This document shows, one piece after another, positions 53,052 through 64,000 of a stretch of DNA of 64,000 nt (position 1 is the first letter of the stretch; each line of letters opens with the position of its first letter). The notes below the pieces were generated by a model. That model ran no database searches. It saw nothing but the letters and a program-made list of their open reading frames with translations, and was not told where the DNA came from. This DNA comes from Pollenia angustigena. Lineage: Eukaryota > Arthropoda > Insecta > Diptera > Polleniidae. Made by a program: the position numbers and the translations under genes. The DNA lies in contig OV884057.1 of assembly GCA_930367215.1 (NCBI GenBank), positions 109,021,284-109,085,283 on the forward strand, in the 5' to 3' direction.

Positions 53052-53680
53052 GTAAATATAGCATTATTTTTTTTTTGTTCTATCATAGAAAAAAATATTT
53101 GGCACACACTCATTCACATCTACTATAAAGGAATTTCGGAAAATTTTTTTTTTTTTTTTTTTTTTTGGATATCCGCTTATCGCAGAAACTGTGTGTCATA
53201 GTACATACTATATCGTTTGCGTAATCTAGGTCGCTTAAGCTTCCATTCAGATTTGCTGGTTATGTTAAATTCTTAACATAATTGCACCAATGTCGACGCT
53301 TCCTGTATCGTTCTGATGATCCAAGTTCCAAATCCTTGGTTTTCATTCTAAAAATCGTCATCGGTGAATCGGATTAGTTTTCATTATTTGTAGAGGTTTC
53401 GGTTGTAGAAGGCCAGCTCATCGGGCTTACGCAGCCGATTCTGGTTAAATATCGCCTTGGATCGGTCCACAAAACTGTAATATGTTGACTTTATAAGATT
53501 TGTAAATAATTAGACAACTGACTTCTGTTCAGTTCAATGGTTCTTTATTGAGTGTTCTTGATTTCTAAAACGTTACAAGTAATTGCTTTATAATAATATT
53601 AACAGGGTTTATCTTATAATATATATTCAATTATACACTCAGCATAATAATTATACAACAAAAACCTTCTTAGCTAAAAG
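53052..53680. other. Intron stretch without a gene
   Basis: A long T run at 53140-53166. The stretch 53290-53480 is less AT-rich than its surroundings and, on the minus strand, could be a decayed retroelement, but I can identify no motif. Confidence 0.35.
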
Positions 53681-54000
53681 TCCAGGGGGGTTACCGCGTA
53701 TTTCGATTCGAAAGAAATCATTTACGGATTCGCACAATTTGTACTATGTATTACGATTTTCGTAATATTTGCTTCGAATAAACGGACTTTTTTATACTTT
53801 ATTTAAAACAAAAAATCCCTTTCTTAACAGCCACTACTTTCTATTACGAACAAAAAGTTTTCATCAAATTTCCAATTTTTTAAAAAAATACAACCTCTGT
53901 CATCGTTTCGAACGATTGCGAAAATCGTAATACACAGTACAAATTGCTCGAATCCGTAAATGATTTCTTTCGATTCGAAATACACGGTAACCCCCCAGGA
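53681..54000. mobile_element. MITE with about 80-bp inverted repeats
   Basis: TCCAGGGGGGTTACCGCGTA..TTTCGATTCGAAAGAAATCA at the left pairs with the complement of the right end TCCTGGGGGGTTACCGTGTA..TTTCGAATCGAAAGAAATCA. Both continue to TACGATTTTCG. 320 bp in total, no coding sequence. Confidence 0.8.
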
Positions 54001-54290
54001 TTGCCAGGTAAGGTTATTATATGAAAAGGATATATTTATATAAGCTTCACTTGCCCATGTCCCACTGTATGTATGGTAATGAAGCATAATGGGTTTATTT
54101 CGGATTTTAAACATTGCCTAAAAAACAGAGGGTCGATTAGAAATCATACTTATTGGATTAGTCCATAATTTTCCATATGCCCTATTTAAAGCCATCAATC
54201 GGAAAACACTATAGAAGGCTCTAATCTAGAACGAATAACGCTTTTGTAGTAAAATTTGGTTTGTCGTAGTTTCAAAAGACTACAACTTTA

Positions 54291-54415
54291 TAATTGTAAC
54301 TCAGAAGGCGTCAATTATCATTCAGAAAGCGTCAATTGTAATTAAAATTAGTAAATTGTAATTAAGGATGTGTCAATTGTAAATCAAAAGTGTCAATTGT
54401 AATTCAGAAAGCAAA
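54291..54415 (+). repeat. Minisatellite of about 20-22 bp
   Basis: Five to six units of AATTGTAA.TCAGAAAGCGTC type. The same units occur in inverted orientation at 63065-63170. Confidence 0.7.
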
Positions 54416-54449
54416 CAAGTTTTATAAACTATTTATTTTTATTTTATTA

Positions 54450-54567
54450 ACGGCCATTTTCACCAAGTTCAGTTATAATTAACTATCGGTTATAGCTGTC
54501 AAAACATATTGGTAACCGGAACTTTAATTGAAAGTTAGTTTTAACCGAACTTGTTGAAAATGGCCGT
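54450..54567. mobile_element. Palindromic MITE, 118 bp
   Basis: ACGGCCATTTTCACCAAGTT..CAGTTATAATTAACT and the complement of the right end ACGGCCATTTTCAACAAGTT..CGGTTAAAACTAACT. Confidence 0.8.
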
Positions 54568-55018
54568 AAATTAATTTTATTTTTATTTATTAATTGAAAT
54601 CCTGCTCAACAAGAATATATCTTATAATAACAGAGCAAGAGTATTAATGTTAATATAAAAAAATGACTCATTTCAATACAATTTATAATATCATCTTTAT
54701 TTCATTTTGTTTTAGTATATACATATTAACAAGGATTGATATATTATTTTTAATATTACAACAAATGAGATCAATAACTTATTTATGACTTCTTTAAAGT
54801 ATGTATTTTTAATAATTTTAAAGGAAAAAATAGGAAAACCTTTGTCTGATCTAATTACTTCAAACATTGATAGAGAACATTAATGAATAAAGATTAGTTT
54901 ACTAGGTAAACAGTATTATACATTAAGTTTTCAGGATGATAATTTTCTTTATGGTTTTGTTTTATAATTCTTGATATGGCCTTATTAATGGATAAGAGGA
55001 ATGTGCGTTTAAGTTAAA

Positions 55019-55352
55019 ATGCCTCAACAATTTGATAAAGAAAAAGAAAAATTAAAATTAAAAAGTACAAAATTAAAACAAAAATTAAAAAGTACAAAAT
55101 AAAAATTAAAAAGTACAAAATTAAAACAAAAACAAGTAAGAAAGGAAAACACATGTGAGATCACCTGGAGAACCTATTGTAAATATCGTAACAGGGTTAA
55201 GAATATTTTGAGAAAGAAGAGATACTGGACTGATGTTTTTGATAGATGTAATAGTAAGAAAATGTGGCAAATAATTAATAACAAACGTGGTAATAAGATG
55301 GAAAATCCATTTCACCAATATAATCCGGAAACTTTTAATGATTATTTCACTA
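55019..55352 (+). pseudogene. 5' part of a CR1/jockey-like ORF2, upstream of the Transib insertion
   Basis: After A-rich tandem AAATTAAAAAGTACAAAATT units (55045-55130), the frame ENTCEITWRTYCKYRNRVKN, then KKMWQIINNKRGNKM and NPFHQYNPETFNDYFTT is open up to the CGTCG target site. This is the linker between endonuclease and RT of non-LTR elements. The frame continues directly after the Transib at 60563, showing the Transib landed in an existing retroelement. Confidence 0.75.
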
Positions 55353-55357
55353 CGTCG
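55353..55357. repeat. Transib target duplication CGTCG, left
   Basis: CGTCG here and again at 60563-60567. This equals the known Transib target preference CGNCG. Confidence 0.9.
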
Positions 55358-55926
55358 CACAGTGGCTGAAAATCGTTTTTCATTGGCCAAAAATCTGTAA
55401 CTTTTGAACCGAAGGAGATATTTTAATGAAATTTTTTTTAATCGACAGTTAGATTAAACTTTCTTCACTTTAAATTTCATTAAAATCGGTTGAGTAGTTA
55501 TTGAGGAACTTAAGGTCAAAGTGGAACTTTAAATTTTTTTTTAATTTAGCGTGCAATATGGTTTTTTTAATTCTTTTAATTATTTAAAAATTTAATTTTT
55601 TGATTTAAATAATAATCATTAACATTTTTTGTAATAATGGGACACTCAAAAAATTAAAAGTTTACACTATAAAAAAAATTTTAACATAAAAAAAAATAGT
55701 AAAATCCACTGGAAATTTTGCTATTATTGCTGAAAAATAAACAATTTTTTGCTTTCAAATTTGTTTACACTTATTTATTCTTATTTATTAAAACATTTCA
55801 TACATATGTGGATAATGTATGATTAATAGCAGCAATAGATTTTAATAGCTTTTGTAACAACGTGAGCTTCTATTTATTATTATTTTTTACTAATACAATG
55901 TCTGTCTTTGATCTAATGAATTATAA

Positions 55927-57951
55927 TTATTGTTCATTTAATTGAAAGATTGATTGCAAATATTCCATATTTTGTTCTGTGTTATTTCCGTTCTTAAGTA
56001 GTTTTTTGACTTCTTCATCTAAATCCCGATGTTCCACTTTCCATTGATTTCGAATACTGGAGATAAACGGATCTGACGTTGCCAATAATATATTAAATAG
56101 ATCTTCATTAGTGGAATTTCGTGAAATTTTTCTAGTATTGTGCTCTCTATAAAATCTGTAATCCTTATTCCTTTTTTCCTGAGCTTCCTCTGATAAATCT
56201 CCAAGTGGCACCAACTGATATTTAATGACATCTTCTCCATGATAAAGGATTTTGTGAACTGTAGCAGACATATTTCTCCATGGGTATTTGGTTGTATATA
56301 TTTTTGCAGTTTCCTTAGCGAAATCTCCAAATTTTCTAGAGTCAATTTCTTCATTGCACGCAAGTACTTCTAGGATTATTTTAAATCTAAAAATTAGGTT
56401 AAAATCAACACCTGTTATTTCAGATGCTGTTTCTGGATCTGAAAAGAATCTTCTTGCGGTATTGCCATCATTTGTATTGCCTGACCATTGTTTCGGCTGA
56501 TCTATAATCAACCCAAATTTGCGATATTCATCTTGAACATGTTTCCTTTTTGAAATTCTTAACTGCTTGTTGGTTTGTTTCTTATTGATCCTGAAGATCC
56601 GAAATCCAAATCATAACTGATTTTAAGTATGTGTTCCATAAGTCGTATTCTTGCATGTAGTGGTGATAATCCAAATTCATATGCATCAGTATTATCTAAT
56701 GATTTTGTCGGAACTTGGTTTAATTTGCTTGATGTTGCATGGCATATGATGCAGCTGGATGCAGCCTTCGTGTTAGTCAAAGCCTGGCCTACTTTTCCAT
56801 CTATCATTGTTAGCACTAATTGGTAGCTAACTTCAATTTGCTGCCAATCTAAATCTAACTGTAATGGCTGTAGCATTGCAATTTGGGCCTTGATATCACT
56901 AACTTCTTTATGAGTTTCTTTTTTGAATTCAAATTTTATAGGTCTGCAATATTTCGTAGAAGATGGTGTCTCATTTTTCCAAATATCCTTTGTTTGCGTT
57001 GTACTTGTCGAAGGCTCTGAATCTTCCAAAATCTTTTTTAATCGCAATGGTACAAATGATACCATGAACATATCTGAGTCCGAAATATTTTAACATACTT
57101 CTTGTTTGTATTGTTTTTGTCCGGAAGAACCATCACATCCCCATTTACAAAAAAGGATTAACTTTGTGCTTCCATATTCTTTAACTCATTTCCTTTTATT
57201 GATTGAGCAAGCGTTCGGATGTGTGATCAAGTAGAGATTGTAGTTGTACCTCTGCCGAAATTGATGTGATTGTAATAGTGTCCTTTAATGGCAAACAGTC
57301 CATTTTAGCAGATGTTATGTGATGATATGCTGGATACAAATTTGAGCCTTTTTCAATCGCACGCAATCTGAGCTGTATATATTGCTGTTTTGTTAATTTC
57401 AAATCCAGAAATAATGCTAATGCCTCGTCATTTGTGAATTGTTTTGCATCGCTCGGAGTTGGTATACTTTTAAGAATCCGTTTTGTTCTCAATGGACTAG
57501 CTTTAACAACTTTTTCAATGATATCCACTTTTGTCAATTGTTTCTGTGATCGCAATTGATGTAGGAAAGTATCTTGAATATTTTCATATCCGATTTCTTC
57601 ATTTATATCCTTAAGCTTCCGCCTCTTGGATCTATCGCTACAGTTGTCCAGCTATTTTTGTGGTCTCCCACGTGTGTTTTGATTTGAAGTTTCTGAAGCG
57701 ATCTGGACAGAAAGTTCGTTCTCTAACCAGTTTGCAAAGCTCTTATAAAATCTATCTTTGCTGTAATCAACTTTCCTGTATCGCTGTTTTAAATGTTTGA
57801 TGAAAACATATAATTTATTTTCTAAGTCCGTTTGTATTTCAGTGCTATAGGAATTTAAGTTTCCTTTTTTTCGAATGTAATTTTTAACATCTTCCTCGTT
57901 TTTATTTCTAAAATACTCTCCGGCCAATTCTTTATAGCTGAAGCTCTCCAT
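55927..57951 (-). pseudogene. Transib/RAG1-like transposase, copy 2
   Basis: A DDE-type transposase homologous to the RAG1 core, broken into at least four frames. 57951-57652: N-terminal DNA-binding part. 57555-57196: [20 protein letters not shown]. Around 57110-57150: [15 protein letters not shown], presumed first catalytic Asp at 57132-57134. 57071-56559: [32 protein letters not shown] with the second Asp at 56799-56801, CIICHATSSKLNQ as a CxxC motif. 56511-55927: [40 protein letters not shown], and [20 protein letters not shown] with the presumed catalytic Glu near 56176-56190, then a charged C-terminus. All three acidic positions remain, but stops and frameshifts separate them. No RAG2-like gene is nearby. 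Confidence 0.88.
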
Positions 57952-58536
57952 GTTTATGAAAAACGTTGTTATTGCTCAGATATATTATATCCACTGAGTT
58001 TGCATCCGAATGTCACTTGCTTCTAAACCTTTTCATACTTTTTTTCATACCAAGTACAGGTAGAATAAAAAGGATTAAAAAACTTAAAATCCTTTTATTT
58101 ATATGCTATAAAATACCTGACACAAATTTAACAACGCATTGCATAGCTATAGGGTCATGGACTTTTAGAGTCATAAAAACAGATAAAATAAAAAGACCAA
58201 ACAAAATTTAAAAAGCCCTTCTAAGGTGGGAGTCACAATATACCTGTTTAGCGTAAACGCGTGTATAAGCTCTTTATTCTACTATAGAATACGCTAGTGT
58301 GAACGTAGTGTAACGGATAAGGATGAATCAGGGTAGCTATACGTTTTTCTGATTGTGTAACATTAATAAAATTTTTTATATGTACTACCTGTATTATGTA
58401 TGATCACGATCAATTTTCCCTATATCATAAAATTTTTTTGAAGACAATAGCATATGATTTCTGTTACTTCTGCAAACATTTTTGCGGAATAAAAAAAATT
58501 GTAAAAAATAATTTAAAAAAAAGAAAACACTTTCAC

Positions 58537-60210
58537 CTTTCTATCAGTGGTTTCAGCTTCTTGGTCCCTTTTGGGCCGCAAAAGTTCTATTGTACTAAAG
58601 TTGAAATTTGACAAAAATATAGTAGTTTAGAAATTTTTTTTTGAGTAATTTCATTAAAATTAAAAAAGTGTTAAACAGACGGGTCCAAACGGGTACAAGA
58701 GTATATACAGGGTAAAAGAAAACACTTTCGCCTTTCTATCAGTGGTTTCACCTACTTGGTCCCTTTTGGGCCGCAAAAGTTCTATTGTACTAAAGTTGAA
58801 ATTTGACAAAAATATAGTAGTTTAGAATTTTTTTTTTTTTTTGAGTAATTTCATTAAAATTAAAAAAAGTGTTAAACAGACGGGTCCAAACGGGTACAAG
58901 AGTATATACAGGGTAAAAGAAAACACTTTCACCTTTCTATCAGTGGTTTCACCTTCTTGGTCCCTTTTGGGCCGCAAAAGTTCTATTGTACTAAAGTTGA
59001 AATTTGACAAAAATATAGTAGTTTAGAAATTTTTTTTTGAGTAATTTCATTAAAATTAAAAAAGTGTTAAACAGACGGGTCCAAACGGGTACAAGAGTAT
59101 ATACAGGGTAAAAGAAAACACTTTCACCTTTCTATCAGTGGTTTCACCTTCTTGGTCCCTTTTGGGCCGCAAAAGTTCTATTGTACTAAAGTTGAAATTT
59201 GACAAAAATATAGTAGTTTAGAAATTTTTTTTTTGAGTAATTTCATTAAAATTAAAAAAGTGTTAAACAGACGGGTCCAAACGGGTACAAGAGTATATAC
59301 AGGGTAAAAGAAAACACTTTCACCTTTCTATCAGTGGTTTCACCTTCTTGGTCCCTTTTGGGCCGCAAAAGTTCTATTGTACTAAAGTTGAAATTTGACA
59401 AAAATATAGTAGTTTAGAATTTTTTTTTTTTTTTGAGTAATTTCATTAAAATTAAAAAAGTGTTAAACAGACGGGTCCAAACGGGTACAAGAGTATATAC
59501 AGGGTAAAAGAAAACACTTTCGCCTTTCTATCAGTGGTTTCACCTTCTTGGTCCCTTTTGGGCCGCAAAAGTTCTATTGTACTAAAGTTGAAATTTGACA
59601 AAAATATAGTAGTTTAGAATTTTTTTTTTTTTTTGAGTAATTTCATTAAAATTAAAAAAAGTGTTAAACAGACGGGTCCAAACGGGTACAAGAGTATATA
59701 CAGGGTAAAAGAAAACACTTTCACCTTTCTATCAGTGGTTTCACCTTCTTGGTCCCTTTTGGTCCGCAAAAGTTCTATTGTACTAAAGTTGAAATTTGAC
59801 AAAAATATAGTAGTTTAGAAATTTTTTTTTGAGTAATTTCATTAAAATTAAAAAAGTGTTAAACAGACGGGTCCAAACGGGTACAAGAGTATATACAGGG
59901 TAAAAGAAAACACTTTTACCTTTCTATCAGTGGTTTCACCTTCTTGGTCCCTTTTGGGCCGCAAAAGTTCTATTGTACTAAAGTTGAAATTTGACAAAAA
60001 TATAGTAGTTTAGAAATTTTTTTTTGAGTAATTTCATTAAAATTAAAAAAGTGTTAAACAGACGGGTCCAAACGGGTACAAGAGTATATACAGGGTAAAA
60101 GAAAACACTTTCACCTTTCTATCAGTGGTTTCACCTTCTTGGTCCCTTTTGGGCCGCAAAAGTTCTATTCTACTAAAGTTGAAATTTGACAAAAATATAG
60201 TAGTTTAGAA
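58537..60210. repeat. Tandem array of about 196-bp units inside Transib copy 2
   Basis: Nine unit starts (CCTTTCTATCAGTGGTTT) at 58537, 58731, 58932, 59127, 59323, 59523, 59724, 59919 and 60114, spacing 194-201 bp; differences are mostly in T-run length. Transib copy 1 has one diverged unit at about 36665-36770. Open frames inside (MSNF..., 61-62 codons on both strands) are by-products of the repeat. Confidence 0.95.
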
Positions 60211-60567
60211 AATATGTCCTAGCATCTCAAATATAAATAACACAACAGTCGCAAATATTACCTTTTTAAAGATAACAAGACTACCAACCTAGCAGAAAAG
60301 CAAGCAGGTCATTATCGCCTATAGTTTTTGTGCAATGATAATTTCTTTCGGATTAAATATTAAAAAAATACTTTTTTCTGAATTAAAAAAAAAAAGTTGT
60401 GTTTAACAACATGTCACACCCACAATTACCAATATTTTGACCAAATTTTTTGGCTACCTTAGTTTTAATATGTTTACTATTAAATCAAATTAAAATGTTT
60501 GAAATCGGTGACAAACAAAAATTGGACTTTTGGTCAATGAAATAAAATTTTCAGCCACTGTGCGTCG

Positions 60568-61771
60568 CAGACGGTTAGCAATGATGTTCCTATGGATTTT
60601 TAAAATTTTTTTAATTCTGGGTTTACCTTCAGGTGTATACTCAGAGAAGAGCTTTCAAGTTCTATGTTTCAAATAAAATCTAATGCCATTGGTCCTGACG
60701 AGCTTAATAAAGGCACAAATTTTATATAGTTTAGATACTAGAAATTTGTTAAGTGGCTCAGATTTCTGGTTTCGGGCTGGCTCTAGCACATCTTCATTGT
60801 TGCTTAGTATTACTGAAAAAATTCGTGACAACATGAATAGAAAATGTATATCCACCCTCGTTTCACTTGATTTAAGTAAAGCGTTTGATACGGTTAATTA
60901 CACCGTGTTAATAAACAGATTGTATTCAGGGTTCGGTTTTTCATGGACTTCTTGCAAACTTATATACGCGCTTATATTTAATAGATTACAATTTGTTGGC
61001 TTAAATGGAAATAACTCATCGTTTAAAATATGTTCAAGCGGCATTCCTCAAGGCTCTATACTTGGTCCGTTACTTTTCTTATATATATGAACGATTTCAT
61101 TGAATATGTTAGTATGCTACAATGCCAAGTTTTTCTCTTTGCTGACGATATAAATTTGCTATTTACAAGAAATAAGGAGTTTCTAGATTGTCATGTTGAG
61201 ACCATAAATTATGTTCCTTTAAGAGCTGCAGACTGGGCAAAACTAAATAAACTCAAATTTAATCCCAATAAAACAAAAGCCATAGTCTTTGGCTCTATTG
61301 AAAACCCGGAAGACTCTATTAGTGTGGTTTTTGACAATACTCGTGTGCAATTTGTTGAAACTGTTAATTGTTTGGGGACAATACTAGACAGGGATCTAAA
61401 TTTTAGGAAACATACATATATCGTCAGTTGCTGCAAAAGTTGGTTTTTCTCTACGTATTCTTTATAATTTGTACTGCTACATACCTACTACTAGTAGGAT
61501 AAAATGATCACATGCTTTACTTATGACACATATCCTTTACTGTTTTGAAGTATATTGCAGCACTAATAGAACTAACATAAATCATTTGCGGATAATGTAC
61601 AATCGTATATTACGATATACATATATATATCGTGTTAAAATTTTTGATCCTGTATCATCATATTCATTTTACTTCATAGGTTGTACATTTCTACAGTTTA
61701 TTGATTTGAGGCTTTTACTTACATTATATCGAATTGTAAAAACACGTAAACCTACATCTGTGTTAGGATAG
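60568..61771 (+). pseudogene. Reverse transcriptase of the CR1/jockey-like element, broken
   Basis: Fragments in order: EELSSSMFQIKSNAIGPDEL near 60640; then 60683-61090 with [40 protein letters not shown] and SSGIPQGSILGPLLF; a frame change near 61085; 61087-61467 with FLFADDINLLF (FADD at 61138-61149), NPNKTKAIVFGS and VNCLGTILDRDLNF; then 61523-61771 with a RIMYNRILRYTYI post-RT segment. The RT block containing the first motifs is shortened. Catalytic FADD remains. The family is near the one at 31697-32690. Confidence 0.85.
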
Positions 61772-62160
61772 ATAGATCCATATCTAGTAACCCTGAAATA
61801 ATCATACCTAGAATAAATAATAGTATTTTCGAAAAATCTTTCTTGGTGGAGTCAGCTAGAATATGGAATTGACTTCCACGACAACTTAAAACTTTTAGTT
61901 ATGCAATATCAACCATATATATGTTCCCGTCGTTCCTATAAGGAGCATAGGGCCTCAATCATCAATCATCAACCATACGACCTAAGTTTTTGGAATACAT
62001 AAATAATTCATAGATAAGAAAAAAAAATTTAATTTTATTATTCTTATTCTTAAAAAATACGAATTTTTTTTACAAATTAAAATAAGTAATCATTATATAT
62101 TACTGTATTAATCATATATGGCCCTATGGGCTCGATTAAGAAAATAAAATGAAAAATGAA
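60568..62160 (+). mobile_element. CR1/jockey-like non-LTR element, part downstream of the Transib
   Basis: Continues the ORF2 frame interrupted at 55352, carries RT fragments to about 61771, and ends with a 3' UTR containing GGCCCTATGGGCTCGATTAA and an AAATAAAATGAAAAATGAAA tail near 62160. The same 3' end, minus strand, occurs at 1690-2765. Confidence 0.8.
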
Positions 62161-64000
62161 ATGAAATTAAAGTATAGTCGGTCAAGCCCGACCATATGAT
62201 ACCCGACACCACAGTATTTTAAAACACATTAACGAGAGTACACGGTATTCATATAAATATGGATCTATCTATGTTTTAAATTTCATTAAAATCGGTTTGG
62301 TAGTTTCTGAGAGGCAGAAATTGCCCCATATCTCCCCTCGTGGTCCTACGATTCGGCCCATTTTTAATAGGCTTGGTCCTTGTGCCAATAAGAACCTATA
62401 AGCCAAATTATCAAATTATCTCGAAAATTGCGACCTGTACTTTGCGCACCGCCATCCAGCCGGATGGTCATCGCTAGATCGACTTCATCAGCATTGATAT
62501 AAAATTGCCATTCCGATACAAGGCATCAATGCACATTATAGCAAAAATGTGCACTGAAAAGCTAAATGCATTCGTTTGTATTGAAAACTAGTTTATGCTG
62601 CCATCTGCATGTCAGTCAGTAAATGCATCCCAACTTGTTATATTTTCTTACTATGTATTTATCTTATGACATTTATTATTACATTTTTCTTATTTTCCTT
62701 TTCAACATCTTTCTTCTTCCGGTTTTAAACTTGTAAAAGATAAGTTGTGTTTTCTCAAATAAAAAACTTGATTAATTAAAATAAAAAACATCAGAGTTTT
62801 TTTCTACAGTTAGTATGTTGTTGCAGTGTTGCACATCACAAGCACAAACACCCCCAATTATGGTGGTGTTTGCATGATCTATATACTATCCCCTAAGTAG
62901 ATCAATCTTTGTTGTATTACGCCAGGACCAGCAACGTTTGGAATACTATTTTGTTTTTGGCATAGGCTTTAAGTTTTGACCAAATATTTTTGATAGGAGC
63001 ATCGGAGAATGACTGCAAAATAGAGGCTGGCGTATTTTTAGCGATTTTTCTGTTTTACATTTATTGTTTTCTGAATTACAATTGGTGCTTTTTGAATTAC
63101 AATTGACGCTCTCTGAATTACAATTGATGCTTTCCGAATTTCAATTCATTAATCTGAATACCAATTACAAAAATTACAAAGCACCGTAACAAATTATGAT
63201 ACTGTAAGGCATTGGTGTCCAGCCCATACCACAATTGTGGAAATTAATTCACACACATTCTTCACAAGCATTCTTACGCTCTTTCATTTAGTCCACGAGA
63301 GTACACAATTCAGTCGTCGATTACTAAGCGACGAGTGCACTTGCGGCGGATGCTTACGTTTTTTGTATTTTTATTAAAAATTTTTGTCTCTTTATTCACT
63401 AATACTTATAAAAAACAATACAACCACAATTTAAATTTTGGTCGTCACTGCTGTAAGCAGTGTTACCGTCGGATATTTTAAAAAAGTACCAAAAAAAGGG
63501 GATATCTACAAAAAAAGTGGCACCAAAAAGAGGATTTAAAAAAAAAATTAGCACATCTTTTAAAATTAATATAAGTACACCATATTATGTATTTTTCTAT
63601 TTATTCTAATTTTAAATGGTATAAAAACATAACAAAAAACATTGTATAGTAATTATATGCACTAAAAAATAATTGATCGTATTACAATAGACATGTAATT
63701 TCACGCCAAAAATCTTCAGCATTCGAAATTTTAAATATGTGTTCATAATTCGTGTTATTTACTTTACTCTATTGAAGTTTAAATTTATGTATAAATGCAT
63801 CTGGATTGGTTATAATATCTTTAAGCTCTGAAGCTCATTCGAAATAGTTTATATCTTCATTAGACACTATAAATAATGGGTCTAAATACTTCAATATATT
63901 GAGCTTTTTGTTTTTATATCAATTCTTGTAATTCTATACACAATTTTTGATTTTTAATGTCAATTATACAAATTTTAGAAAAGTTTTCGGTACACAACAG
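62161..64000. other. Gene-free stretch, probably still the Nup154 intron
   Basis: No exon of the Nup154 C-terminal part was found. 62165-62290 begins GTATAGTCGGTCAAGCCCGA and contains AAATTTCATTAAAATCGGTT, a phrase typical of dispersed fly repeats. The minisatellite at 63065-63170 lies here. The rest is AT-rich. Confidence 0.4.
63065..63170 (-). repeat. Minisatellite of about 22 bp, inverted relative to 54291-54415
   Basis: Four to five units of CTGAATTACAATTGACGCTC type, the complement of the units at 54291-54415. Confidence 0.65.

Larger units (their letters stand above)
55358..60562 (-). mobile_element. Transib/RAG1-like DNA transposon, copy 2, 5205 bp
   Basis: Both ends read CACAGTGGCTGAAAAT inward (55358 forward, 60562 complement), starting with the heptamer CACAGTG also used by V(D)J recombination signals. 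After a 23-base spacer come CAAAAATCT and CAAAAGTCC, A-rich nonamer-like blocks. Perfect CGTCG duplications flank the element. It contains a minus-strand transposase with several breaks and a tandem array of about 196-bp units. Removing the element and one CGTCG restores the frame of the host non-LTR ORF. Confidence 0.92.

Noticed and set aside
58822..59818. Repeated MSNF frames on both strands
   Set aside because: By-products of the 196-bp tandem array; both strands are open because of the repeat sequence.
58537..60210. CRISPR-like repeats
   Set aside because: Units are about 196 bp, contiguous and without unique spacers; a tandem satellite-type array in a eukaryotic transposon.

Overview
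The window looks like AT-rich genomic DNA of a higher fly (Diptera, probably Brachycera). The only host gene I can identify is the fly orthologue of the nuclear pore scaffold protein Nup155, called Nup154 in Drosophila. The exons resemble the fly protein closely, introns have GT-AG ends, and there are copia, Transib, mariner, Helitron and many hairpin MITE sequences. There is no operon, CRISPR array, rRNA or convincing intact tRNA. The species call is inference.

Layout. 1-8.0 kb: gene-free repeats, including a hairpin element with internal 82-bp repeats, a non-LTR 3' UTR fragment split by a TIR element, and two copies of a tRNA-derived SINE. 8.0-13.2 kb: a TIR element with a Helitron inside it, then a full-length copia-type LTR retrotransposon (8680-13156) with an intact 1331-residue gag-pol frame, LTRs differing at one position and a perfect AGAAT target duplication. 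13.2-16.4 kb: a mariner-like fragment, a pogo-like MITE nested in another TIR element, and a palindromic MITE. 16.4-53.05 kb: nine consecutive in-phase exons of Nup154 on the + strand, about 929 residues. The first about 80 residues and the last third of the protein lie outside the window or were not found.

Intron 16719-45238 of Nup154 is 28.5 kb and is a stack of nested elements. It holds a 5'-truncated RNase H retroelement with 13-bp target duplications, a TIR element carrying DUF4806-like exons and a Helitron, and a Transib/RAG1-like transposon (22812-37088). That Transib is split by about 9.9 kb of retroelements, one of which is split again by a second Transib-type element (27630-29460, TSD CTATG). 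Next come a 3.5 kb DNA transposon with about 540-bp inverted repeats and an unusual transposase (38223-41737), and two Helitron-like elements joined head to tail (41.75-43.5 kb).

53.05-64 kb: probably the next Nup154 intron. It contains a second, nearly complete Transib/RAG1-like element (55358-60562) with a perfect CGTCG target duplication, RSS-like CACAGTG ends and an internal about 196-bp tandem array. It is inserted in the reading frame of a CR1/jockey-like non-LTR retrotransposon. The Transib elements are the most interesting content. Comparing the two long copies gives empty-site evidence for a 742-bp insertion, a deletion of the second catalytic Asp region, and array growth.
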